From NCBI GenBank assembly GCA_003118195.1, contig BEXV01001681.1, positions 78,743 through 93,738 of the forward strand: a DNA stretch of 14,996 bases. Direction: 5' to 3'. Both the position numbers and the translations under genes were made by a program. Positions 8,255-14,996 of this stretch are shown one piece after another (the stretch's first letter is position 1; every line of letters begins with the position of its first letter). This DNA is from Hemicentrotus pulcherrimus. Lineage: Eukaryota > Echinodermata > Echinoidea > Camarodonta > Strongylocentrotidae. The notes beneath the pieces are model-generated. The model saw only the letters and a program-made list of their open reading frames with translations. It ran no database searches and was not told the origin of the DNA.

Positions 8255-8304
8255 CCCCGGAAATCGAAACCGGGTCCTGGTTCAGAACACCAGTGCTTTA
8301 CTAG
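8255..8304 (-). repeat. tRNA-like remnant, perhaps a SINE head
   Basis: On the - strand, TAGTAAAGCA is followed by a perfect 5-bp anticodon-type stem CTGGT/ACCAG enclosing the 7-base loop GTTCTGA, with T at the position equivalent to 33. Next comes a B-box-like GGTTTCGATTTCC inside a CCGG/CCGG stem. The acceptor and D-arm halves do not pair, so it is not a functional tRNA. A decayed tRNA-derived SINE or tRNA pseudogene fits. It lies 55 bases past the exon 2 donor. Confidence 0.4.
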
Positions 8305-8390
8305 GCCTTAATAAAAGGCTTGTGGTTTTGGAACCACCTTTTCAAACGGATGTAATTTCCTTTCTTCTAGAAACGATTACACCTACCGAT

Positions 8391-8890
8391 TCAATATNAT
8401 TGCTTGACAAAACGAATCATACATAGTCGTCTATTAACTGGGTATGCTTTAATCTTCAGCATACCACTAGCATTGCCTGGACGAAGATCTTTGAGCAATG
8501 TAGTGAAAGAGAATGTCACTGAGCTGTCCTTGAGAATCATATTGTCACAAGGTTCAAGTACGAATAGATTGCACACATTGAACTGATACCAGTGCAATAA
8601 ACGAAACAAGTTTAAGTGACTATATCGCTTTTAAAATTTAGCGAATTCGCTGGAGCAAACTTTCTTAAGTTGTTAAGTACCACCTTCACATCACAGATGT
8701 GAGAGTACCTTGCTGTTGAAGGCTTTAACAGAAAAGCTTCTTTTAAAAATCAAGACACAAGAAGATAGGATCCAGTTGAAAAGGGATCCTTCCAAAATGA
8801 GAAAAGTTGCTAAAGCACTTCTAGCTGTATTCAGTGAGCTGTAGCTTGCCCATGTACATGAAACATTTCTGAAAGGAATTCAAGTACAAA
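8391..8890 (-). pseudogene. Tyrosine recombinase of the DIRS-like element, truncated
   Basis: The best part (8391-8609) reads LLHWYQFNVCNLFVLEP, SSVTFSFTTLLKDLRPG, and then AYPVNRRLCMIRFVKQ. This matches the middle of DIRS/Ngaro recombinases, where the LLK.xRPG and LCxxxxL blocks precede the catalytic HxxR. The catalytic Arg expected near QFNVC is not visible. The frame breaks at the ambiguous base 8398, and no HxxR or active-site Tyr follows. Upstream, ~8610-8890 shows only weak similarity, with several stops. A short hairpin (TCACATC/GATGTGA, 8686-8702) lies in it. Confidence 0.65.
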
Positions 8891-9165
8891 CTATTTATTG
8901 GTCGAAGCTCGACAGGAGGCTGCGAAGACCTGTTCTGTCCTGATGTTTAGTCTTTTACCCTGAAAATGTCTGCAGAAATCCTGCAACACAACAAATCAGG
9001 AGAAGAAAGTGGACAAGTTAAATTAGATACTGGCTGCTTAAGGAGGTCATTTCCTTTATTAAGAAACATGGGTTCTCCAATTTATTGTTAAAATCCTTCA
9101 AAAATGGGAACCAAGCCTGTGTGGGCCAATTAGGAACTACTAATTGTACTAATAGACCCGTCGCC

Positions 9166-10100
9166 TCAACAATAGTATCTCCATTGTAAGAAATTCAATA
9201 TCAGATAGAAAAGGGGGAGGCATACAAATTGAGATGACCCCAATCTATTGTGAAGGCATTCACTATTTTTGCGCCAGGTTCTGGCAACCAAGATACAAAA
9301 TTTATGGAGCTGAGCATTCAGCCTGGATGCGAAAAGGTTCATTATTATTATTTCAGGCAGCTCAAAATGGTCAACAATTTGTTGAAAGGCTTTCTTATCC
9401 AACACCAATTCAGTCCTGTCATTGAATTTTCGGGACATGTGGTCAGCCTCAGTATTAAGACGACCTGGTAGGTGTTATCAAGATAATTTTCATCATGCAC
9501 CAATTCCAAATTTCAGGGGCCATGTGATCGCAATCTAAAAATTTATGCCTCCAAAGTTATTTAATAACTTACTGCTGTTTGATTGTATAATCTCATGAGT
9601 ACATGCACATCATGCATATCTTCGCAAAACACCCTTAAGCCTTGGCCAGTGTCTAGGGTTTCCAAATAATTTATATCACTATTTTGAGCTCGGTTAACTC
9701 CTGCTCATTCCATCTACTTCCTGTTAGAGTGGAGGTTAGTTGTTTCCCAGCTTGAGCCACTAGCATCTGTACATAGCTCAATTTAGTTTTTTCCCCGTCT
9801 ATATGGGGGAAAGGGAGGATTTTACGTTCTTAATCCACCAAGTAGTTCATCTTTTGCCTAAGAGGACAGCTTCATAGGTCTATCAAAAATGCCCTTTATA
9901 CTTCTTCCCTTTCAAGGGATCGATAAAACATGGGACCGTATTGTGCAGCGGGAAAAGTTGCGATCAACTTCCCTATCACTCTAGCCACATCTCGAATAGA
10001 GGGTTTATTGGCATGAAAGAGAGCTGTGCAGTCTTTGACTAAATCATCCTTCTGTTTATTGAATTTAGCATGAACCCAAGGAATTATTTCCTCCTTCACT
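9166..10100 (-). pseudogene. RT connection and RNase H region of the DIRS-like element
   Basis: From high to low: EEIIPWVHAKFNKQKDDL and then SIRDVARVIGKLIATFP (~10090-9950), the DIRS pattern IR.VA..IG.L. YRSLERE follows at ~9920. CTDASGSSW at ~9774-9745 is the RNase H start, where family members usually have GWG in place of SSW. ADHMSRKFNDRTE at ~9445-9400 and NLFASRLNAQL at 9339-9307 are the spacer motifs that lead to the recombinase; members normally have D before LFASR. Stops and frameshifts separate these blocks, for example between 9895 and 9780. Confidence 0.7.
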
Positions 10101-10830
10101 GGGTTTAATGACTTTTCAGGATGAACCAGGAAACCTAACTCAGAGTATCTGTAGTTGCAGTTATTGCTGCCTCTGTACGTTCCCTGTCTTTACCAACAAT
10201 TATGGTATCATCAAGATACCCATACATGACCTGCTTGTCTTAGAGAGGCAAGGCTTAACAAATTTGGTTAACAGTCTAGGGGCCGTGCTAAGGCCGTTAG
10301 GTAGGGCCTTAAACTGAAACAGTTGCCCTTTCCACACAAACTTTAAACATTTTTGTGTGGCTTGGAAAAATGGGGACAGAATAATATGCCCCTTGGAGGT
10401 CGACTGAAGCAAGGTAGCAATTTGGAGAAAAAGGAGATATAGCTAGTAGCTACATTAATATCATCCATATTGCAATGGTGATACTGAAGGTTTATGTTAA
10501 GGTCTGAGAGGTTCAAAATCAGACCAAGCCCACCATTCTTCATGGGGCGAGTGAAAATGTTTGAAATAATTTCACCTTCTTCATGAATGCTCATTTCAAT
10601 GACGTTCTATCAAAAAAGCTTTGCCATTTCATTGCTAATATCAGCTTGTACTGTTTCATTGGACTTGTATTGAAAATAAGGCTGAGATATTTTGGGCGGC
10701 AAGAACTGTGGGTCAGAATCAAGTCTGTACCCTTGCACCGCAGCCAAAATAAAAGGATCTGATGTAATATTGCGCCAATAATCATAGAATTGGTTCAGTC
10801 GACCTCCAACAAGGTTAACACTTGACATTT
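10101..10830 (-). pseudogene. Reverse transcriptase of the DIRS-like element
   Basis: Opens with NLVGGRLNQFYDYWRNITSD (from ~10816), the conserved block ahead of DIRS reverse transcriptases, then ILAAVQGYRLD. EGEIISNIFTRPMKNGGLG and ILNLSDLN follow at ~10580-10510. KFVWKGQLFQFKALPNGL, then APRLLTKFVKP, lie at ~10340-10240. The catalytic YLDD is coded at 10207-10218, in a different frame from the preceding block (frameshift near 10230), followed by TIIVGKDRE and LGFLVHPEKS. The motif A Asp region near 10420-10470 is disrupted. The frame is broken at least three times, so no active enzyme is expected. Confidence 0.8.
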
Positions 10831-11483
10831 TAGAGTAAGAATCTGACCTACCTCTTCGAGGCTAGTGCTGTCTTAATTCTTCTAGTAGAATTGTTGTTTT
10901 GCTCCCAGCCGAGGCGGGGCACTGCTTTGATGTCTGCCCCTGATGGGACTGGATTGCCTAAAAAGGCTTGTTGGAACTATACCAGCACTTAAGGTTTGAT
11001 CGGCTGGAAAATTGATGGCTGGAGGACAGCGTCCATCCGGCATCATAGTACCTGGACTTGACATTTGGCGTAGGGGTGATATTGAAGGCTGTGCCGACTA
11101 GAGCTGAACATACTTTGCGGCCTCATCATCCATTGAAAAAAAGATCACTAAATAAATGTTTCCCAACCATCGATGTGGGTTAGCATTGGTGCGTGAAGCA
11201 AGCGTTCATGTCTTCTGATCAAATGCTTGCGAAGGAGTTAAAGGTTCAAAAAAAGGCATTGCTCAACAGAGTCAAAGCATCCTGCTGTGAAAAGGAGATT
11301 ACGTCATCAGACGCATCAAGTGATGTAGTGAACACACGCAAGCCACCAACTCTCTAATGAGGGAGAGTTGTACCCTCTGCAAAAAGGTCTACTTTTGGTA
11401 CAGGCTTTTATTTTCCTCAATCTCATTTAGGGTTTTCCCCTCCATCTGGTGTGAGATTAAGTAGGTTGCCGAACTGACCAAAT

Positions 11484-11682
11484 CGTTATTAACTGATTCT
11501 CCAATCTCACTAGATCGAGCAAATTTAATTGCGAGCTTAGATACAACTAGCTCTAGATCTACCTCCTTTAAGTTCATGTTCAGAAAAAAACCCTCACAAT
11601 GATCATTATTATCTGGTTCTCCAATCTCACTAGATTGAGCAAATTTAGCTGCGAGCTTAGGTACAACTAGCTCTTCAATGAT
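11484..11682 (-). repeat. 120-bp in-frame tandem duplication in gag
   Basis: The block around CTCCAATCTCACTAGATYGAGC recurs exactly 120 bases later (11501 versus 11621). On the - strand both copies read in the same frame as ELVV.KLA.KFA.SSEIGE followed by a short D/N-rich tail. Similarity covers about 25 of the 40 codons, and the remainder of the unit has diverged. Confidence 0.85.
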
Positions 11683-11780
11683 CATAAACCTTAAACTAAG
11701 GCTTAATTGACCGGCAAGAGGTTCATCGATGTCGAGGTACTATCCACAAAGTCAATAGCTAGGCTCTGAAAAAGAGCGCA

Positions 11781-11945
11781 AAGTACCCGGCTGCGCCGTG
11801 ATACATGGTTTAGACTAAGGGAGACTTTCCATGATTTTGCCCACAAGAGCTTATAATGAGACATGAAGTACCCGGCTGCGCCGTGATACATGGTCTAGAC
11901 TAATAGGGAGACTTTCAATGATTTTGACAACAAGAGCTTAAGTTA
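11781..11945 (-). repeat. 85-bp tandem duplication in gag, frame-breaking
   Basis: AAGTACCCGGCTGCGCCGTG starts at 11781 and again at 11866. Both copies continue through ATACATGGTYTAGACTAA, GGGAGACTTTC and ACAAGAGCTTA. The period is not a multiple of three, and copy 2 carries an extra TA, so the duplication disrupts any gag frame. Confidence 0.9.
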
Positions 11946-12203
11946 AGACAGTAGGCTAGACTAGGTCTAGTCCAAGTTCGAGTCTGTCCAGTCTATCCCC
12001 AAAATCGAGTTAAACTGCCTTTTATTAGTCTGTGGTGATTTCTTAGTCACCTTAGATTTCCTTTAGAAAAGATTTGATCGAGCCCCGTTAGGGTTAGTAC
12101 TTGCTAGAAGGTAAGAAAAAGAATCTTGAATCGAGCTCGATGGCTTCGAAACGTTCGTATCTCGATCACTTGCAGTACCGGTACCCCCGGCGGCAGCTAC
12201 ATT

Positions 12204-12341
12204 ACTCCCGAGCCCGCGGCCGGAGTAAGGGCGTGCGTCTGGCTGTGCCGACGTCTTGCCCGCTGCTGTTCATATACTCCCGAGCCTGCGTCCGGAGTTA
12301 GGGCGTGCGTCTGGCTGTGCCGACGTCTTGCCCGCTGCTGT
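12204..12341 (-). repeat. 72-bp GC-rich tandem duplication near the gag start
   Basis: Two near-identical copies begin at 12204 and 12276 (ACTCCCGAGCC, then GGAGT.AGGGCGTGCGTC, then CCGACGTCTTGCCCGC). On the - strand each encodes TAAGKTSAQPDARP.SGR.LGS. The copies are in the same frame but separated by a TGA. This is the most GC-rich stretch of the window. Confidence 0.9.
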
Positions 12342-12344
12342 TTT

Positions 12345-12389
12345 CTCCGTCAATGAAAAAATCTCTTCCATAGTCGGAAAATGACGGAG
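12345..12389. repeat. 8-bp inverted repeat spanning the gag start codon
   Basis: CTCCGTCA at 12345-12352 is the inverse of TGACGGAG at 12382-12389. The loop contains the presumed gag ATG (12369-12371, - strand). A chance pairing cannot be excluded. Confidence 0.4.
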
Positions 12390-12546
12390 TAACTCCCAAA
12401 ATCGAAGAAAAGTACGAGTAATAAATAAAAACCCAATCACAAACTGTGGCGAACGGCGAAAAATTCTTTTATGGTATAAAAACGAAAGAAAACTGCGAGG
12501 AATCACAGTCGATGTTGTCTGACTGCCAATTGCAAAACGAATTGAC

Positions 12547-12558
12547 TGCGCATGCGCA
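12547..12558. promoter_or_regulatory. NRF-1-type palindrome upstream of the gag ATG
   Basis: TGCGCATGCGCA is a perfect palindrome and fits the NRF-1 consensus YGCGCAYGCGCR. It lies ~180 bases upstream of the presumed gag start on the - strand, where a retrotransposon promoter would be expected. A TATAAAA-like string (12474) is on the + strand only. Function is inferred. Confidence 0.35.
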
Positions 12559-12652
12559 TCACGGGATCTCATGTAATTTCTCACGAAAAATTACTTAGTA
12601 AAATACAACATATGTGTGAGAGGGGATGCTATTTTCTAATAGTTCACATTTA

Positions 12653-12820
12653 TTAATAGTTAAACAAAGGGAACACAAAGTAATTCCAGGTTACTTGCAT
12701 TTCCATAATTCGATTAAACGAATTCGTTTTCACTGGCTGCCTGCCGTAGCCAAAAACAGAGTTGACAAAAGACTTTACTCCGTTTCGTAGACGATCAGCC
12801 ATGCACAAAGAAGACGAAAG
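12653..12820 (-). pseudogene. Second copy of the MITE-core ORF
   Basis: ATG at 12800-12802 on the - strand and TAA at 12653-12655 give a 49-residue frame beginning MADRLRNGVKSFVNSVF. It matches the MITE frame at 5681-5788 for most of its length, with four extra codons before RIMEMQ. Similarity also includes the 17 bases upstream of the ATG. None of the MITE's terminal inverted repeats are found around it. It therefore looks like a fragment of the same or a parent family, lodged between the DIRS leader and the RTE-like LINE. Confidence 0.55.
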
Positions 12821-12948
12821 AGGGATATCAATTATCCGCCCTATTTATATGCGATTTATCAATGATTTAAATCTTAATATGGCCCAAAAAAAATCTCTCT
12901 CTGCCACGTACTATTTATCATGGAATATATATACCACAGGCTTCAATA

Positions 12949-14351
12949 TCATTCAACCCTTTTGTGAGACATATTTTGTACTATTGATCTCGCCATTGCC
13001 ATCCTTGTCTCTGCGGTGCTCTCTCTTTTCTTTGTGATAATTGAACCCAAGTGCTCAAACCGATTTACTACTTCAATCTTATTTCCAGCTACGATGAAGT
13101 CAGTGTTATTATTATCTCTATCGACAACCATTATTTTTGTCTTTTGGGTGTTTAGAAGAAGGTCTTTCTCTTCACTTGCCTGTTTGATGCGATTGAACAA
13201 GTCAATCAGCTCTTCTCTGCTGCTGCAAACGAGAGTTGTGTCATCAGCATACCTTAGGTTCATAATGTCCTCAGAATAAATATTTAAAAGGTTAGAAGAC
13301 AGTATGCAGCCTTGACGTACTCCTCTGCCAATTCCAAACCACTCAGTATTGCCTTTACTGGTTCTCACTGTTGCTTCTTGGTCATGACAGTTTGATGATG
13401 TGACTTGGGAACCCCATCTTTGCCATCGTATTCCACAATTGAGAGTGGCTAACACAGTGATATGCTTTGCTATAATCTATGAAGCACAAATAAAGGGAAT
13501 GCCTGTGTTCTCTGCATTGCTCTATTATGTTTCGAATGATGACAATCTGTTCTCTTGTCTCACTACCTTCACGGAACCCTGCTTGCTCATCTGAGATCTC
13601 GGCTTGCAGTTTGTTTTTCATTCTTCTGCTTATCACCTCCAGAAGTATTTTGCTTGGATGACAAATCAAGGTGATCGTTCGGTGATTTGCAATTTTTTTT
13701 TTTTAGATCTCCCTTATTTGGCAATGGTATAAAAACAACTCTACACCAGTCCTTAGGCCACTCCCTACCATTCCAGATATTGCAACAGAGACGCCACATC
13801 AGGTCAATACCTTCTTCACCTGTGTCCTTCCACATCTCGGAAGTCAAGTTGTCAAAGCTAGGGGACTTGCCATCCTTCAGTTGTTGCATTGCAAGCTCCA
13901 ATTCTGATCTCAATGGAGGAGGCTCCATTTCATTACTTTCTTCCCACTGAGTGTCAACTTGTTCCTGTGTAGCAAACAGCTTGGTAATATACTGCACCCA
14001 TCTTTCCTTGATGTCTTCATTCTCCGTCAGTGTTTTGCCATTTTCATCATAAATTACATCCAGTCTTGGGATTTTTTTCCTTTCACAATTGAAAATGCTG
14101 CCTTGGAGTTGTTCTTGTCATCACAGCAGTTCAAACTTGTTCTTCATTTCCACTGAGATTTGAGGAGGGATATTTTCAACATCATACCTTGTGGGAGCTG
14201 AATCACTTTTCTTAGCTTTCAGTCTTAGTCTCAGTTTAGCCACAAGCAGCTGATGATCGCTGCCACAGTCAGCACCTTGTCATGTCTTGACGTACTGTAG
14301 TGAAGTCCGCCACCTCTTCTTGACCATGATGTAGTTAATCTGGTTTCGGCC
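12949..14351 (-). pseudogene. RTE-like LINE: endonuclease C-terminus and reverse transcriptase, decayed
   Basis: From high to low: GRNQINYIMVKKRW, then ADCGSDHQLLVAKLRLRL (14351-14210), the end of an APE-type endonuclease with its SDH motif. YITKLF and LKDGKSPSFDN follow (~13990-13850), then LMWRLCCNIWNGREWP and IPLPNKGDL. Next are RTITLICHPSKILLEVI, DEQAGFREGSETREQI and CFIDYSKAYHCV (motif A, ~13480). GVRQGCILSS (motif B, ~13325), LRYADDTTLV (motif C, ~13240) and NTQKTKIMVVD follow, then FEHLGSIIT. Frameshifts lie near 13690, at a run of 12 T (13693-13704), and near 13400. Between NIYSEDIM and LRYADD the usual ~30-40 residues are absent, an in-frame deletion. 5'-truncated, and 3'-truncated after ARSIVQNM. 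Confidence 0.85.
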
Positions 14352-14436
14352 CCCCCCCCCGCGCTCCCCCCAAAAAAAGGAAAGAAAAGGAAAGGAAATG
14401 AAAGGGAAGGGAGGGGAGGAAAGAAAGAAAGAAGGG
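14350..14436 (+). repeat. C-run and purine-rich tract at the LINE 5' break
   Basis: Eleven C at 14350-14360, then GCGCTCCCCCC. From 14372 to 14436 only A and G occur except for one T at 14399, including AAAGAAAGAAAG near the end. The LINE coding similarity stops exactly at the C-run. Confidence 0.85.
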
Positions 14437-14745
14437 TTAAAAACAGCTTCAGAAGTGAACCCAGAACGCTTGTATCCTCTCAGAAGCGAAATTTCGTGCA
14501 ATTTGGTTAATACTTTTAGGCGAAACTTAGATATACTCTCAATAGATTAATATGATTTACAATCCTCTCAAAGTAGTATGTTTAGTATAGGCCATGTATT
14601 TTTTGTTTTAAACGAGAAAAAAAACAAGGGGCTTCATTGAAGTGAAATATTTTGAAAAAAAATGTTTTAATGGTTGATGTTATCTAGTTAGAGGTTTTTT
14701 TTAAAAAGGGGGCATATGCTAAAAAAAGGCATAGCTCCTTTAAAG
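14437..14745. other. AT-rich spacer, nothing recognised
   Basis: Poly-A and poly-T runs and a short palindrome CTTCATTGAAG (~14632) are the only structures seen. The frame 14280-14501 is a shadow of the LINE remnant and the purine tract. Confidence 0.5.
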
Positions 14746-14945
14746 TTGCATTCTAAAATTCACGTAGCGCACACATAAATTGTGTTTATCCCGTCATTAA
14801 GCATCATTTTTAACTATAGGCTTACTTTTTTAAAAATTCGAATAATTTATTATAAGAAGTCCTGCGGTATTAAACAAAATGGTAAAATTGCATTCCAAAA
14901 CGGGCATTGTGCTCAAAAAGATTGTGTTTATCCCGATGATTAATA
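14746..14945 (+). repeat. Diverged direct repeat, spacing ~142 bp
   Basis: TTGCATTCYAAAA, then RATTGTGTTTATCCCG and ATTAA, occur at ~14746-14800 and again at ~14888-14943, with the middle of each copy diverged. This suggests two units of a ~140-bp repeat. The second unit runs towards the window edge. Confidence 0.6.
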
Positions 14946-14996
14946 ATTTATTTGGCCCAAATTGTTGAAACATATGCACATACATGGGGGGCGGGG

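Larger units (their letters stand above)
8391..12371 (-). mobile_element. Decayed DIRS-order retrotransposon (gag-pol, tyrosine recombinase type)
   Basis: Reading the - strand from high to low coordinates gives the DIRS/PAT/Ngaro order: gag-like region, reverse transcriptase, RNase H, then the start of a tyrosine recombinase. Diagnostic blocks are GGRLNQFYDYWRNITSD before the RT, LPNGLSTAPR and YLDD in it, TDASGSSW in RNase H, ADHMSR and NLFASRLN after it, and LLKDLRPGNASG plus LCMIRFV in the recombinase. DIRS elements use a tyrosine recombinase instead of an integrase and make no target duplication. Multiple frameshifts and stops interrupt it. The recombinase is cut off before its HxxR and Tyr motifs, so the 3' end is lost. 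Terminal inverted repeats were not found. Confidence 0.8.
10882..12371 (-). pseudogene. gag-like region of the DIRS-like element
   Basis: Probable start ATG at 12369-12371, reading MEEIFSLTEKTAAGKTSAQP. A 72-bp in-frame repeat follows, then stops and frameshifts through an 85-bp duplication. An open frame at 11685-11389 carries a 120-bp (40-codon) duplication. QDALTLLSNAFFEPL at ~11285-11235 resembles the DA.xLL.NA block seen in DIRS Gag proteins. The end (11064-10882) is Pro/Arg/Gly-rich with PIRGRHQSSAPPR, as at the nucleic-acid-binding C-terminus of many Gags. The assignment rests mainly on position upstream of the RT, since Gag sequences are weakly conserved. Confidence 0.55.

Noticed and set aside
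8366..8455. Possible third exon after TTTCTTCTAG at 8361-8370
   Set aside because: Joined in phase 1 it soon meets the ambiguous base and then a stop, shows no cysteine pattern, and overlaps the recombinase remnant.
12270..12584. 104-codon frame starting upstream of the gag ATG
   Set aside because: Only the part from the ATG at 12371 continues into the repeated peptide; the upstream part resembles an untranslated leader.
1..14996. CRISPR array, rRNA, prokaryotic operon or phage genes
   Set aside because: No regularly spaced repeats with unique spacers, no rRNA-like conserved blocks, and no gene clusters with bacterial start signals were seen.

Overview
The window looks like non-coding, repeat-rich DNA from an animal nuclear genome. 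Overall it is AT-rich, with eukaryotic splice signals, microsatellites and decayed retrotransposons of several classes. No bacterial operon, ribosome-binding-site series or long intact ORF is present. The mix of elements and a possible TIMP/netrin-like secreted protein would fit a marine invertebrate such as an echinoderm. That assignment is inference and no species is claimed.

Layout. (1) 1-3718 reads as three nested insertions. An outer element with long terminal inverted repeats has its right arm split by an inner 1.8 kb TIR element (1770-3579). That inner element was itself entered by a 5'-truncated CR1-group LINE (about 2011-3316). (2) 3719-5150 holds only CT, ACT and ATT-type simple repeats and the likely 3' end of another retroposon. 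(3) 5152-5212 and 8105-8200 are two candidate exons of a host gene on the + strand. The first encodes a signal peptide and the second a short Cys-rich segment, and both end in phase 1 at good splice sites. The 2.9 kb intron between them carries a 732 bp MITE-like element with ~260 bp TIRs and TA target duplications (5377-6108). (4) 8391-12371 on the - strand is a decayed DIRS-order retrotransposon: gag-like region, reverse transcriptase with YLDD, RNase H, and the start of a tyrosine recombinase broken near an ambiguous base (8398). Its gag end holds three separate two-copy tandem duplications (72, 85 and 120 bp). (5) About 12653-12820 on the - strand is a second copy of the small ORF found in the middle of the MITE. 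(6) 12949-14351 on the - strand is a decayed RTE-like APE/RT LINE, 5'-truncated at a C-run and purine tract. (7) 14437-14996 is AT-rich with one diverged direct repeat.

Nothing here appears to be a working multi-gene system. The only candidate for a functional host gene is the two-exon secreted protein, whose remaining exons would lie outside the window or beyond the transposons. All reverse transcriptase genes are interrupted by stops or frameshifts and are called as pseudogenes. Alignments were made by eye, so element boundaries are approximate unless a target duplication fixes them.
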